A stretch of DNA of 64,000 nt, taken from positions 1,488,001-1,552,000 of the forward strand of contig NZ_CP060790.1 of the NCBI RefSeq assembly GCF_014489595.1, in the 5' to 3' direction. Position 1 is the first letter of the stretch; each line of letters starts with the position of its first letter. The stretch is from Paenacidovorax monticola (GTDB lineage: Bacteria; Pseudomonadota; Gammaproteobacteria; Burkholderiales; Burkholderiaceae_C). The position numbers and the translations under genes are program-made. Positions 1-11,925 of this stretch are shown piece by piece. A model generated the notes under the pieces. The model worked only from the letters and a program-made list of their open reading frames with translations. It was not told where the DNA came from and did no database searches.

Positions 1-338
<338 letters not shown>

Positions 339-830
339 TTACACGCGCAGGATGCGCTCGCCACGGCCGATGCCGCTGGCGCCGGTGCGCACGGTTTCCA
401 GGATGGCAGTGCGGTCGATGGCCTGCAGGAAGGCGTCGTTCTTGGACTGGTCGCCCGTGAGCTCGATGGTGTAGCTCTTCTCGGTCACGTCGATGATGCG
501 GCCGCGGAAGATGTCGGCCATGCGCTTCATCTCCTCGCGCTCCTTGCCCACAGCGCGCACCTTCACCATCATGAGCTCGCGCTCGGTGTAGGCACCCTCG
601 GTGAGGTCGACCACCTTCACGACCTCGATGAGGCGGTTCAGGTGCTTGGTGATCTGCTCGATCACGTCGTCGGAGCCCGTGGTCTGGATGGTCATGCGCG
701 ACAGCGATGCATCCTCGGTGGGCGCCACGGTGAGCGATTCGATGTTGTAGCCCCGCGCGGAAAACAGGGCCACCACGCGCGAGAGCGCGCCGGGTTCGTT
801 CTCGAGCAGAACGGCGATGATGTGCTTCAT
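339..830 (-). CDS. ilvN: Acetolactate synthase small (regulatory) subunit
   Basis: A 163-residue regulatory subunit of acetohydroxyacid synthase, also called ilvH. It carries an N-terminal ACT domain (MKHIIAVLLENEPGALSRV, residues 1-19) that in this family binds valine for feedback inhibition, and a C-terminal ACT-like half. The start was set at ATG 830, which begins the conserved MKHIIAV; a longer reading to 869 adds 13 residues unlike the family. It lies between ilvB and ilvC on the same strand and should be co-transcribed with both. Length is normal for the family. Confidence 0.95.
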   Translation of the reverse strand: MKHIIAVLLENEPGALSRVVALFSARGYNIESLTVAPTEDASLSRMTIQTTGSDDVIEQITKHLNRLIEVVKVVDLTEGAYTERELMMVKVRAVGKEREEMKRMADIFRGRIIDVTEKSYTIELTGDQSKNDAFLQAIDRTAILETVRTGASGIGRGERILRV

Positions 831-910
831 AAGTGCAGATTCCTCTTTTCGCTGCCCTCCCCCGCGCACGGTAATGCGCGGGCTCGGCAGGCAATAGATT
901 CGTCAAGAAA

Positions 911-962
911 GATGCTATCTATTCGATAGCTTTTGGCGCTTGATGGACAAGCGCCAGAGGCC
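911..962 (-). repeat. Dispersed palindromic repeat, copy 1
   Basis: Between ilvN and ilvB lies a copy of the short repeat found repeatedly in this window. It has TGCTATC...GATAGC followed by a hairpin GGCGCTTG/CAAGCGCC and then AGAGGCC. It shares the AGCTATC / GCGC-hairpin / GGCC layout with the copies at 15.4, 25.2, 27.8, 29.6, 30.9, 31.5 and 37.2 kb. It may fold in the ilv transcript; no coding role is visible. Confidence 0.75.
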
Positions 963-972
963 GATTCGCTGC

Positions 973-2750
973 TTACAGGTCTTCCGACCCCAGCAGCATC
1001 TCGGTAATGCCCTTGCCCGCCTGCACCATCGGGAACACGTTCTCGGTGGGGTCTGTGCGGAAGTCCAGGAACACGGTGCGGTCCTTGAGTTTGCGGGCCT
1101 CGCGCAGCGCGGGTTCCACGTCCTTGGGATGCTCGATGAGCATGCCCACGTGGCCATAGGCCTCGGCCAGCTTCACGAAGTTGGGCAGCGCATCCATGTA
1201 GCTGTGGCTGTAGCGGCCCGAGTACTCGATCTCCTGCCACTGGCGCACCATGCCCAGGTAGCGGTTGTTGAGCGAGCAGATCTTGATCGGCGTGTTGTAC
1301 TGCAGGCAGGTGGACAGCTCCTGGATGTTCATCTGCACCGAGCCTTCGCCCGTGATGGTGAACACCTCGGCCTGGGGCTTGGCCAGCTTGATGCCCATGG
1401 CGTAGGGAATGCCCACGCCCATGGTGCCCAGGCCGCCCGAGTTGATCCAGCGGCGCGGCTCGTCGAAGCGGTAGTACTGCGCGGCCCACATCTGGTGCTG
1501 GCCCACGTCGGACGTGATGTAGGCATCGGCATCGCGGGTCATGTTCCACAGCGTCTCGACCACGTACTGCGGCTTGATGACCTCCTGGTTGCCCCGGTCG
1601 TACTTGAGGCAGTCGCGCTTGCGCCAGCCCTCGATCTGGTCCCACCAGGCCGCCAGCGCGCCGGAGTCGGGGCGCGTGGTCGTCTCGCGGACCATGGAGA
1701 TCAGCTCAGTCAGCACGTCCTTCACGTCGCCCACGATCGGAATGTCGACCTTCACGCGCTTGGAGATGCTCGACGGGTCGATGTCGATGTGGATGATCTT
1801 GCGGTCGTTCTGGGCAAAGTGCTTGGGATTGCCGATCACGCGGTCATCGAAGCGCGCGCCCACGGCCAGCAGCACGTCGCAGTTCTGCATGGCGTTGTTG
1901 GCCTCGATCGTGCCATGCATGCCCAGCATGCCCAGAAACTTGCGGTCGCTGGCCGGATAGGCGCCCAGGCCCATCAGCGTGTTGGTGACCGGGTAGCCCA
2001 GCATGTCCACCAGGGTGCGCAGCTCGTTGCAGGCGTTGCCCAGCAGCACGCCACCGCCCGTGTAGATGTAGGGGCGCTTGGCCGTCAGCAGCAGCTGCAG
2101 GGCCTTGCGGATCTGGCCGCCATGGCCCTTCTTGACCGGGTTGTACGAGCGCATTTCCACGCTCTGCGGATAGCCTCCGTAGGGCGCCTTCTTGAACGAC
2201 ACGTCCTTCGGAATGTCGACCACCACGGGCCGGGGCGGCCCGTGCGCGCGATGTGGAAGGCCTTCTTGAGCGTCATCGCCAGGTCGCGCGTATCCTTCAC
2301 GAGGAAGTTGTGCTTGACGATGGGGCGCGTGATGCCCACGGTGTCGCACTCCTGGAAGGCGTCCAGCCCGATCGCGGGCGTAGGCACCTGGCCGGAGATG
2401 ATCACCATGGGAATGGAGTCCATGTAGGCCGTGGCGATGCCCGTCACGGCATTGGTCAGGCCCGGGCCCGAGGTCACCAGGGCCACGCCCACCTCGCCGG
2501 TGGCGCGCGCATAGCCGTCGGCAGCATGCACGGCGGCCTGTTCGTGGCGCACCAGGACGTGCTGGATGCTGTCCTGCTTGTACAGCGCGTCGTAGATATA
2601 GAGAACGGCACCGCCCGGGTAGCCCCACATGTACTGGACACCCTCGGCCTGCAGGGCCTTCACGAGGATTTCCGCACCCATCAGATCCTGGGTGCCGGCG
2701 GCGTGGGAAGCGGCGGCGGCTGTTGCGATTTCAGCCTTGGAGATTTCCAT
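973..2750 (-). CDS. ilvB: Acetolactate synthase large subunit (reading frame broken once)
   Basis: Catalytic, thiamine-diphosphate-dependent subunit that makes acetolactate or acetohydroxybutyrate. The N-terminal domain includes [17 protein letters not shown], with the catalytic Glu of ThDP enzymes. The C-terminal ThDP/Mg domain has [15 protein letters not shown]. The start is ATG 2750 (MEISKAEI) after AAAGG. As written the frame breaks near 2227-2229, where the protein should read [14 protein letters not shown]. Adding one C to a CCC run on the coding strand restores a 592-residue protein of normal length. As the first enzyme of an amino acid pathway with no second copy here, it is more likely intact with a sequence error than a pseudogene. 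Confidence 0.9.
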
Positions 2751-2900
2751 GATCAACCTTTGTGAATTTCTCTGACGAAAAACCTTGGGTGCCCCTAGCC
2801 GTAGCCCTTGTGGGGCCGGTGCGGGACTTAAGGCCAAGGACATGGGCGAGATGATTGCTGCGCCGGACCGTGACCCGTTTGCCTTTTGAATTGCAGCGTA

Positions 2901-2966
2901 GATTATCGCACCGCAACACGCGTAACGCGCACCGGCCCGAAAAAAAGGGCGCGCGATGCGATAATC
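2901..2966. promoter_or_regulatory. Divergent promoter region between ilvB and the sigma factor gene
   Basis: The 284 bases between ilvB and the sigma gene hold a perfect ten-base inverted repeat, GATTATCGCA at 2901-2910 and TGCGATAATC at 2957-2966, separated by 46 bases. Each arm contains GATAAT in the outward direction, a good -10 hexamer, one for each divergent gene. No clear -35 boxes accompany them. I infer two divergent start sites; the arms could also bind a regulator. Confidence 0.4.
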
Positions 2967-3034
2967 CAGCCCCTTGGCGTGCCGCGCCGCGCGATTCGCG
3001 CCACCGGCACAGACTCCCAGCGGGCTGATTTCTC

Positions 3035-3603
3035 TTGGCAACGGAACAAGAACTCTCCGACTTTCTCAAAAGCGTGGAAAAGCGTGCGTACAAACGCTCG
3101 CTCTACCATGTGCGCAACGAGGAAGCAGCCCTGGACATCGTGCAGGACAGCATGCTCAAGCTGGCCGAGCACTATGGCGACAAGCCCCCGGCCGAGCTGC
3201 CCATGCTGTTCCAGCGTATCCTGTCCAACTGCACGCTGGACTGGTTCCGCCGGCAGAAGACGCGCAACGCGCTGTTTTCGAGCATGAGCGACTTCGAGGG
3301 CCGGGCGAAGATGGCATGGATTTTGATCTGCTCGAGGCCTATTCCGGCCCCGAGGATGGCGAAACGGCCCAGAGCGCGGAGGACGTTACCCGCCGCGCCC
3401 AGGTGCTGCGCAGCATCGAGGCCGAAATCCAGGAATTGCCGGCACGTCAACGGGAGGCGTTTTTGATGCGTTACTGGGAAGAGATGGATGTGGCAGAAAC
3501 GGCGGCCGCCATGGGCTGCTCGGAAGGCAGCGTCAAGACGCACTGTTTCCGTGCCATCCAGACCCTCAGCAAGGCACTGAAGGCCAAAGGAATCGAGTTA
3601 TGA
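3035..3603 (+). CDS. RNA polymerase sigma factor, ECF-like (frame broken once)
   Basis: A roughly 189-residue sigma-70 family protein. Region 2 includes [19 protein letters not shown] and [12 protein letters not shown]; region 4 includes [19 protein letters not shown] and a helix-turn-helix [18 protein letters not shown]. The start is probably TTG 3035 ([12 protein letters not shown]). The frame breaks at about 3298-3302 after MSDFEG; adding one base to the GGG run joins it to [14 protein letters not shown]. The stop overlaps the ATG of the DUF3619 gene (ATGA at 3600), suggesting translational coupling. Its target genes cannot be told from sequence. Confidence 0.85.
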
Positions 3604-4058
3604 ACACCGCTACCACCACCGCCCAGATCGACCAGGCCGCCGACCGCTTCGCCCGGCGCGTAACCGCGCGCCTCACCGCTGGCAACGACGAGCTGCCCTA
3701 CGACATCTCGGAGCGCCTGCGTGCCGCGCGCGTCCAGGCCCTGGCCAAGCGCAAGCTGGCGGCCCCCGTGCGGCAGGAGCGGACCGCTCCCGCCGTGGTG
3801 CACAACGGCCGCACCGCTGCCCTGGGTTGGGGCGGCGAAGGCGGCAACTGGTGGCGCGCCCTGGTGTCGGCCGTGCCGCTCACGGCCCTGCTCGTGGGCC
3901 TGGTGGTGGTGAACATCTCCCAGGACGAATACGGCGCCAACGAAGTCGCCGAGGTGGATGCCGCCTTGCTGACCGACGACCTGCCGCCCTCGGCCTACGC
4001 CGACCCCGGTTTCGTGCAGTACCTCAAGACCGCCAACCGCCCCGCCGCGACCCCATGA
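3600..4058 (+). CDS. DUF3619 family membrane protein
   Basis: A 152-residue protein with one membrane segment at about residues 88-105 (ALVSAVPLTALLVGLVVV) after a cytoplasmic N-terminal part containing DRFARRVTARLTAGNDELPYD in the order DRFARRV...LPYDISERL. This layout matches DUF3619, usually found directly after this sigma factor. Its position, single membrane segment and four-base overlap with the sigma gene suggest an anti-sigma or accessory role, but that is inference. The stop codon at 4056-4058 overlaps an ATG that could be an alternative start for the next gene. Confidence 0.8.
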   Translation: MNTATTTAQIDQAADRFARRVTARLTAGNDELPYDISERLRAARVQALAKRKLAAPVRQERTAPAVVHNGRTAALGWGGEGGNWWRALVSAVPLTALLVGLVVVNISQDEYGANEVAEVDAALLTDDLPPSAYADPGFVQYLKTANRPAATP

Positions 4059-4078
4059 TTCCCGCCATCGCCGCCTGA

Positions 4079-4950
4079 ATGCCGTTGCCGCCACCCGCCG
4101 CCGCCCCCAAACCCCTTCTGCCCGCACTGGTGTTGGCCGCCGCGTTGCTTGGCGGCCTGTCGGCGGCTGGCTGGCAGGTAGTGCAACAGGTGCGCATGGC
4201 CCCCAGCGCAGTGCCCTCCAGCATGGCAGCGGCGCCCAAGAGCGGCGCGCGCGATGCCCGCACCGCCAGCGCGCTGTCCGAGCCCTCCGGGCCCGCCTGG
4301 TCCGAACTCAATACCCCACAGAAACTCGCGCTCTATCCCCTGGCCGAACGCTGGGCGACGATGGGCGAGGCCCAGAAACGCCGCTGGCTCGCGCTGGCAC
4401 AGTCCTTCGCCGCACTTCCCCGGGACGAGCAGGAGAAGCTGCACAGCCGCATGACCGACTGGGCCAGCCTGAGCGCCCAGCAGCGCAGCCAGGCGCGCCT
4501 GAACTACGCCGTGACCAAGCGGCTGGCTCCCGACAACAAGCGCGCCCAGTGGGAGGCCTACCAGGCCCTGAGCGAAGAAGAGCGCAACCTGCTCGCCGCC
4601 CGCGCCGCCCGCCCCTCGGGGGCGGCCACGGCGCTGCGCCCCGTCTCGCCCAAGAAGCTCGCGCGCGTGCCCGCCGCCACCGCCGCGCCTGGCACCACGC
4701 CCAACCTGCCCAAGATCCCCCCCGTGGTCGACGCCCATCCGCGCCCGGCCCTGCCGGTGCCGCAGCCCGCCGCACCGCTGGAAACACGCCCCGCCGCCAC
4801 ACCCACCGTGGTGGAGACGGCCCCCGTGGCGGTTCCCTCGGCCGTGCCCGCACCACTGCCGCCGCTGACCCCCCCTCGGCCGCCGAAGCCGCCGCGCCGC
4901 AGGTGGAGCCGCCGCCCACGCCCAACCCCAACCCCTACCCCCAGCGCTGA
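4079..4950 (+). CDS. DUF3106 family protein (frame broken once; apparent fusion to next gene)
   Basis: A protein of about 290 residues with an N-terminal hydrophobic segment (PALVLAAALLGGLSAAGW), then repeated LAERWATMGEAQKRRWL and LSEEERNLL-type helices typical of DUF3106, then a Pro/Ala-rich tail. As written the frame runs straight through into the RDD gene, giving a 469-residue fusion. The tail in that frame turns into low-complexity PRPPKPPRRRW. Adding one C to the seven-C run at 4869-4875 gives a more natural tail (PSAAEAAAPQVEPPP) ending at TGA 4948-4950, just before the RDD ATG at 4958. I therefore annotate two genes. The start may be ATG 4055 if there is a further error. Confidence 0.7.
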
Positions 4951-4957
4951 GCCCTGC

Positions 4958-5488
4958 ATGCCCGAGACCACGGCGCCCGCCGCATCTGCCGCCGCCCCCG
5001 GCCCTATGGCACCCGGCCTGCGCCGGCGCATGGCCTGCTGGCTCTACGAGGGCATGCTCATGTTCGGCGTGGTGTTTATCGCCGGCTACCTGTTCGGCAC
5101 CCTGAGCCAGACACGCAACGCGCTCGACAACCGCCATGCGCTGCAGGCCTTCCTGTTCGTGGTGTTCGGCATCTACTTCACCTGGTTCTGGTCCCGGGGG
5201 CAGACGCTGGCCATGAAGACCTGGCACATCCGCGTGGTGGACCGGGACGGACGCCCCGTCACGCAGGCGCGCGCGCTGTGGCGCTACGTGCTGAGCTGGC
5301 TCTGGTTCCTGCCGCCCCTGGCTGCCATTGCGCCGTTCGAGCTGTCTGGCGCCGAGGCGTCGGTCGTCGTGCTGGGCTGGATCGCCGTGTGGGCCCTGCT
5401 GAGCCGCTTCCATCCCCAGCGGCAGTTCCTGCACGACGCGCTGGCCGGCACCCGGCTGGTCCATTCGGCCCCGCCGGCGCGGGCCTGA
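4958..5488 (+). CDS. RDD family membrane protein
   Basis: A 176-residue inner-membrane protein with three to four membrane segments. The RDD motif region RRRMACWLYEGMLMFGVV starts at about residue 26. A second hydrophobic pair follows (LQAFLFVVFGIYFTWFW), then MKTWHIRVVDRDGRPVT and a last segment near VVLGWIAVWALLSRF, with the family-typical HDALAGTRLV close to the C-terminus. ATG 4958 follows the probable DUF3106 stop by seven bases. RDD proteins are of mixed or unknown function; some act as ion antiporters. Confidence 0.8.
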   Translation: MPETTAPAASAAAPGPMAPGLRRRMACWLYEGMLMFGVVFIAGYLFGTLSQTRNALDNRHALQAFLFVVFGIYFTWFWSRGQTLAMKTWHIRVVDRDGRPVTQARALWRYVLSWLWFLPPLAAIAPFELSGAEASVVVLGWIAVWALLSRFHPQRQFLHDALAGTRLVHSAPPARA

Positions 5489-5540
5489 TTCTCGCTGCCG
5501 CCTCCCTTCAGACCACCCCGGCTGCGCGACAATGGACCCC

Positions 5541-5956
5541 ATGTCCACCACGCCCCTCCAGCCGCCCCTCCCTCCACCGCCAACCCGCAGAAAGCCCGCA
5601 CCGGTCTCAACCGCATCTGGCATGCGGGTGGCTACTCCATCGCGGGCCTGCGCGCCGGCTGGGGTGAAAAGGCGTTCCGCCAGGAAGCGATCCTGGCCCT
5701 GGTGCTGCTGCCGCTGTCGTTCTGGCTCGGTCGCGGCTGGGTAGAGGTGGCGCTTCTGGCCGGCACCGTGGTGCTGGTGCTCATCGTCGAGCTACTCAAC
5801 ACGGGCATCGAAGCGGCCATCGACCGCATCGGCCCCGAGTGGCATGAACTCTCCAAACGCGCCAAGGACATGGGCAGTGCCGCCGTGCTGCTGGCGCTGT
5901 TGCTATGCGGCGGCACCTGGGCCGCTGCCCTGTTCCAAAGGTTTTTCCATGGCTGA
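5541..5956 (+). CDS. dgkA: Diacylglycerol kinase, prokaryotic type (frame broken once)
   Basis: A small integral membrane kinase of about 138 residues that phosphorylates diacylglycerol for phospholipid recycling. Three membrane helices are visible, along with the family signature ELLNTGIEAAIDRI and the preceding GWGEKAFRQEAI segment. The start MSTTPLQPP at 5541 is out of frame with the body. Adding one C to the CCCC run at 5565-5568 joins them as QPPPPSTANPQKARTGLNR. The stop lies just past the ATG of the LOG gene, so the two overlap by eight bases. Confidence 0.85.
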
Positions 5957-6542
5957 TCCGGCTTTTTCCGTCTGTGTGTATTGCGGCTCGCGCCCCGGCG
6001 AGAACCCTTCGTTCACCCATGCCGCGCGCGCCGTGGGCCGCTGGATCGGCCAGCACGGGGGCCAGCTGGTCTACGGCGGCGGCCGCAGCGGCCTCATGGG
6101 CGAGGTGGCCGAGGCCACGCGCCTGGCCGGAGGACGCGTGGTGGGAGTGATACCGCAGGCGCTGGTGGACAAGGAACTCGCCAACCGCGCCTGCGACGAA
6201 CTGCACATCGTGCAGACCATGCACGAGCGCAAGGCCATGATGGCCGAGCGCAGCGACGCCTTCGTGGCCCTGCCGGGCGGCATCGGCACCTTCGAGGAGC
6301 TGTTCGAGGTCTGGACCTGGCGCCAGCTGGGCTACCACGACAAGCCCATCGGCCTGCTCAACGTGGGCGGCTACTACGACGGCCTGCTGGCTTTCCTGGG
6401 CACCAGCGTGGCCAGCGGCTTCATGGGGGAATGGCAGATGGGCCTGATGCAGGCGGGCAGCGAGCCCGAGGCGCTGCTGCGCGGCCTGGTGGAGTCCGCC
6501 GGCACCAACATGGACCAGATCCCGCTGCGCGCGGTGATCTGA
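5949..6542 (+). CDS. LOG family protein (cytokinin riboside monophosphate phosphoribohydrolase-like)
   Basis: A 197-residue Rossmann-type protein of the TIGR00730/LOG family. It shows the N-terminal FSVCVYCGSRPG, then GGRSGLMGEVAEA and the signature PGGIGTFEELFEVWTW with catalytic Arg and Glu positions seen in LOG enzymes. Members cleave nucleoside 5'-monophosphates to free base and ribose 5-phosphate; the bacterial role is often nucleotide hydrolysis and not hormone synthesis. The start ATG 5949 lies inside the end of dgkA, consistent with coupling. Confidence 0.9.
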   Translation: MADPAFSVCVYCGSRPGENPSFTHAARAVGRWIGQHGGQLVYGGGRSGLMGEVAEATRLAGGRVVGVIPQALVDKELANRACDELHIVQTMHERKAMMAERSDAFVALPGGIGTFEELFEVWTWRQLGYHDKPIGLLNVGGYYDGLLAFLGTSVASGFMGEWQMGLMQAGSEPEALLRGLVESAGTNMDQIPLRAVI

Positions 6543-6549
6543 TCCCGTG

Positions 6550-6571
6550 CCGCCGCCCCGCAGGGCGGCGG
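6550..6571. other. GC-rich hairpin between convergent genes
   Basis: A nine-base-pair perfect stem (CCGCCGCCC / GGGCGGCGG, loop CGCA) lies between the convergent LOG and PII genes. There is no T run on either strand, so a factor-independent terminator is doubtful; it may only stall or protect transcript ends. Confidence 0.35.
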
Positions 6572-6578
6572 GCGATTG

Positions 6579-8611
<2,033 letters not shown>

Positions 8612-8688
8612 GGACAGGACAACGGCCGGCGCGGCCGCCCAAACAATCGCCTTGCCCGCACCACGGGGCCGAAGCCGCGGGAGCGCGC

Positions 8689-9939
8689 GTGGCTGAAAGC
8701 ACGATTATCACCCGCGTGTTCCCCTCTCTGCAGGACGTGGACGCCCAGGCCTGGAACGCCCTGCTCGCGCGCCAGCCCCACGCTACGCCCTTCATGCGGC
8801 ACGAGTACCTGGCGGCGCTGGAGTCCAGCGGCAGCGCCGTGCCCGAGACGGGCTGGGCGGCGCGCCCGGTCACGCTCTGGCGGGACGGGCGCCTCGTGGC
8901 CACCTGCCCGCTCTACGTGAAGGGCCACTCCTACGGCGAATACGTGTTCGACTGGGCCTGGGCCAATGCCTACGAGCAGCATGGCCTGCCCTACTACCCC
9001 AAGGCCGTGGTGGCCGTGCCTTTCACGCCCGTGCCGGGCGCACGGCTGCTGGCCGAAGACGCCGCCACGCGCCAGGCCCTGCTGCACGCCGCGCGGGACT
9101 GGTGCGCCGAGCAGGGCCTGTCGTCCCTGCACCTGCTGTTCGCCGCCGGCGAGGACATGGCGGCCAGCGGCGGCGAGGGCTTCATGCCGCGCCACACGGT
9201 GCAGTTCCACTGGACAAATGTGGCCCCCACGCTCGGCACGGGCGTGTCTTCGCTGCCCCCCGAGGGAGCACTCGCCGCCTTGGGGCAGCCCGGCGGCGGC
9301 TTGGCCGGCTATGCCGACTGGGACGCCTTCCTCGCCGCCCTGTCGCAAGACAAGCGCAAGAAGATCCGCCAGGAGCGCCGCAAGGTGCAGGAGGCGGGCG
9401 TCAGCTTCCGCTGGGCACGCGGCGCGCAGATCACGGCGGCCGACTGGGACTTCTTCTACCGCTGCTACGAGCGCACCTACCTCGAGCACGGCAACCCGCC
9501 CTACCTCACGCGCGACTTCTTCGCGCACATGGCGCGGCATATGCCGCAGCACTGGCTGCTGTTCGTGGCCGAGCGCGGAGGGCACCCCATAGCCTCAAGC
9601 CTGATCGCCCTTAGCGGCGACCCTGGCTGCGAGCAAGTGGCCTACGGCCGCTACTGGGGCGCGCTGGAACGTGTGGACTGCCTGCATTTCGAGGCCTGCT
9701 ACTACCAGCCCATCGCCTGGTGCATCGCGCACGGCGTGCAGCGCTTCGAGGGCGGTGCCCAGGGCGAGCACAAGATGGCTCGCGCCCTCATGCCCGTGCA
9801 GGCCGACAGCGCCCACTGGCTGGCCCACCCCGCCTTCGCGGACGCCGTGGACCGCTTTCTCGAACGCGAGGGCGAGGGCGTGGCCCGTTACCTCGACCAC
9901 CTGCAGGGGCGCAGCCCCTTCCGGCACGGCCCGACATGA
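8689..9939 (+). CDS. FemAB-like / GNAT-fold acyltransferase (PF04339 type)
   Basis: A 416-residue cytoplasmic protein starting at GTG 8689. It shows features of the FemAB-like 'peptidogalycan biosynthesis' family: TPFMRHEYLAALESSGSA near the N-terminus, SYGEYVFDWAWANAYEQHG and YYPKAVVAVPFTPV in the first half, and KDKRKKIRQER-like basic stretch with RDFFAHMARHMPQHW and YGRYWGALE later. These proteins have tandem acyltransferase folds; the substrate is unknown. It is divergent from nadE and convergent with the first MCP gene. Confidence 0.8.
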   Translation: MAESTIITRVFPSLQDVDAQAWNALLARQPHATPFMRHEYLAALESSGSAVPETGWAARPVTLWRDGRLVATCPLYVKGHSYGEYVFDWAWANAYEQHGLPYYPKAVVAVPFTPVPGARLLAEDAATRQALLHAARDWCAEQGLSSLHLLFAAGEDMAASGGEGFMPRHTVQFHWTNVAPTLGTGVSSLPPEGALAALGQPGGGLAGYADWDAFLAALSQDKRKKIRQERRKVQEAGVSFRWARGAQITAADWDFFYRCYERTYLEHGNPPYLTRDFFAHMARHMPQHWLLFVAERGGHPIASSLIALSGDPGCEQVAYGRYWGALERVDCLHFEACYYQPIAWCIAHGVQRFEGGAQGEHKMARALMPVQADSAHWLAHPAFADAVDRFLEREGEGVARYLDHLQGRSPFRHGPT

Positions 9940-9955
9940 CCGATCTGAGGAAAAG

Positions 9956-11692
9956 CTAGAAGCTCTCCCATCCCTCCTGCCCGGCGGCCCCGGCCAGGGC
10001 CACGGGTGCCACGGGCACGGCCCGCGCGCGCAGCGCGGGCGCCAAGGCCTGCTGGATCCGCTGCGGCACCGTGGCCACAGCGGGCGCCCGCGCGGGCCCG
10101 GCGGACTGGCGCCGTTCGCGCTCACGCACCTGCAGCAGGGCGGCCTCGCTTTCATGCGAGAGCCGGAACACGGCCACCGTGCCCACCAGCTCCCGCGCCT
10201 GGCTGCTCAGGCTGCTGGCCGCCGCCGCCATCTCCTCGACCAGGGCGGCGTTCTGCTGCGTGGTCTGGTCCATCTGCGCCACGGCCTCGCCGACCTGCGA
10301 GACCCCCTGGCTCTGCTCGCTGCTGGCCGCGCTGATCTCGCCCATCAGGTCGGTCACGCGGCGGATGGCGCCGACCACCTCCTCCATGGTGGAGCCCGCC
10401 TGCCCGACCAGGGCCGCGCCCTGCTCCACGCGCTGCACGCTGTCGCCGATCAGGTCCTTGATCTCGTGGGCGGCCTGGGCCGAGCGGCTGGCCAGGGCCC
10501 GCACCTCCGAAGCCACCACGGCAAAGCCCCGGCCCTGCTCGCCCGCGCGGGCCGCCTCCACCGCCGCGTTCAGCGCCAGGATGTTGGTCTGGAACGCGAT
10601 GCCGTCGATCACGCCGATGATGTCCGCGATCTTGCGGGAGCTTTCGGAGATGCCCTGCATGGTGGTGACCACCTGCTCCACCACCTCGCCGCCCCGCACC
10701 GCCACGGCCGAGGCATTGAGCGCGAGCTGATTGGCGGTGCGCGCGTTGTCGGCGTTCTGGCGCACGGTGGAGTTCAATTCCTCCATCGAGGCCGCCGTCT
10801 CCTCCAGCGCGCTGGCCTGCTCCTCGGTGCGCCCGGACAAGTCGTTGTTGCCCGAGGCAATCTGCGCGCTGGCCGCCGCCACCCCCTCGGCGTTGCGCCG
10901 CACGGCGCTCACGGTGGTCACCAGGCTTTGCTGCATGCGCTGCAGAGACCCCAGCAACTGGCCCGTCTCGTCGCGCGAGTGCACCGTGATCGTGCCCGCC
11001 AGATCCCCGTTCGCCACGCGGTCGGCCGCGCCCACGGCCTGCGCCAGCGGCCGCGTGATGGAGCGGATGATGGACACCGAGAGCAGGACCGCGATGACCA
11101 CGGCGACCCCGACCGCCAGCAGCACGTCGCGCTGCATGGCCCGGGCCTCCTGTTCGGCCGCCTGCCGCGCCGTGTCCGCGAACTGGTTCTGCAGATCGAG
11201 CTGCTCGTTGATGGCCTCCATGTAGGCCAGTTGCACGGGGCGCAGCTTCTCCAGCAGCAGCGCGGTCGCGGCCTCCTTCTGCCCCTGGCGGAGCTGCTCG
11301 ATGAACTGGTCGTTCAGCGCACGGAACTCCTGCCGCGCCTGGACGGAGCGCGCGTGGATCGCCTTGCCCTTGGCCGAGATCAGCAGCCCTTCCACCGTCT
11401 TGGTGCGTTCATCGATGATGCTCCTGGCGGCCACGATGCCCTGCGCCTCGCGCTGCACGGCCGCCGCATCGGTGAAGATGAGCATGTTGCGCGCCATGCG
11501 CGCCTGGCTGTTCACCTGGTCGATGATGTCGTTCAGCGCCTTGAGGATGGGCATGCGCCGTTGCGTGATCTCCGTGAGGCGCTGCTGCTCGCTGGCCGAG
11601 CGCCACTGCACCAGGGCCCCGAGCGCGATGATCAGAAGCACCAGGGCACCAAAGCCCAGTGCCAGGCGGGTGGAAATCTTGAGATGGCCCAT
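9956..11692 (-). CDS. Methyl-accepting chemotaxis protein
   Basis: A 578-residue chemoreceptor with two membrane helices ([19 protein letters not shown] near residue 10, [17 protein letters not shown] near 195) around a periplasmic four-helix-type sensor. A HAMP domain follows ([20 protein letters not shown]), then a long signalling coiled coil with the MCP core hairpin [20 protein letters not shown]. The C-terminal EGWESF resembles the tethering pentapeptide used by CheR and CheB. Sequence around the core is nearly the same as in the next MCP, so the two look like a tandem duplication with divergent sensors. The ligand is unknown. Confidence 0.93.
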   Translation of the reverse strand: MGHLKISTRLALGFGALVLLIIALGALVQWRSASEQQRLTEITQRRMPILKALNDIIDQVNSQARMARNMLIFTDAAAVQREAQGIVAARSIIDERTKTVEGLLISAKGKAIHARSVQARQEFRALNDQFIEQLRQGQKEAATALLLEKLRPVQLAYMEAINEQLDLQNQFADTARQAAEQEARAMQRDVLLAVGVAVVIAVLLSVSIIRSITRPLAQAVGAADRVANGDLAGTITVHSRDETGQLLGSLQRMQQSLVTTVSAVRRNAEGVAAASAQIASGNNDLSGRTEEQASALEETAASMEELNSTVRQNADNARTANQLALNASAVAVRGGEVVEQVVTTMQGISESSRKIADIIGVIDGIAFQTNILALNAAVEAARAGEQGRGFAVVASEVRALASRSAQAAHEIKDLIGDSVQRVEQGAALVGQAGSTMEEVVGAIRRVTDLMGEISAASSEQSQGVSQVGEAVAQMDQTTQQNAALVEEMAAAASSLSSQARELVGTVAVFRLSHESEAALLQVRERERRQSAGPARAPAVATVPQRIQQALAPALRARAVPVAPVALAGAAGQEGWESF

Positions 11693-11775
11693 GGCGTACT
11701 GCTCCGTAGAAAAAACGACGGGATCCGTGCGCCAGGCCAGGCGTGCATTCGCCGGGGGCGCGCTTCACGAAAGCG

Positions 11776-11800
11776 GAACGGGGCCTGAATGGCCCCGTTC
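11776..11800. other. Perfect hairpin between the two MCP genes
   Basis: A ten-base-pair perfect inverted repeat (GAACGGGGCC / GGCCCCGTTC, loop TGAAT) lies in the 233 bases between the MCP genes. It has no T tract. It may act in transcript processing or weak termination of the upstream MCP transcript. Confidence 0.4.
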
Positions 11801-11925
11801 GAAGTACCAATGCGGCGACAGAATAGCGCGTTTTGTTTCATTTGTTAACAAAATGCGCCAGCAACCACCCTGCGCACGCGGGCACCGGCCCGCGCGCTAG
11901 AACGCCCTTCAGGGGCGTGGAAAGT

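Noticed and set aside
2227..2229. Programmed frameshifting in ilvB
   Set aside because: No slippery heptamer or stimulatory structure is apparent, and the same kind of one-base loss occurs in many unrelated genes here.
940..2427. Long plus-strand open frame opposite ilvB
   Set aside because: It is His/Ala/Gly-rich with no family features and lies fully antisense to a clear gene; GC-rich DNA gives such shadows often.
3995..5623. A 542-codon minus-strand open frame across the DUF3106, RDD and dgkA region
   Set aside because: Gly/Arg/Ala-rich antisense frame without motifs; the plus-strand genes have recognisable families.
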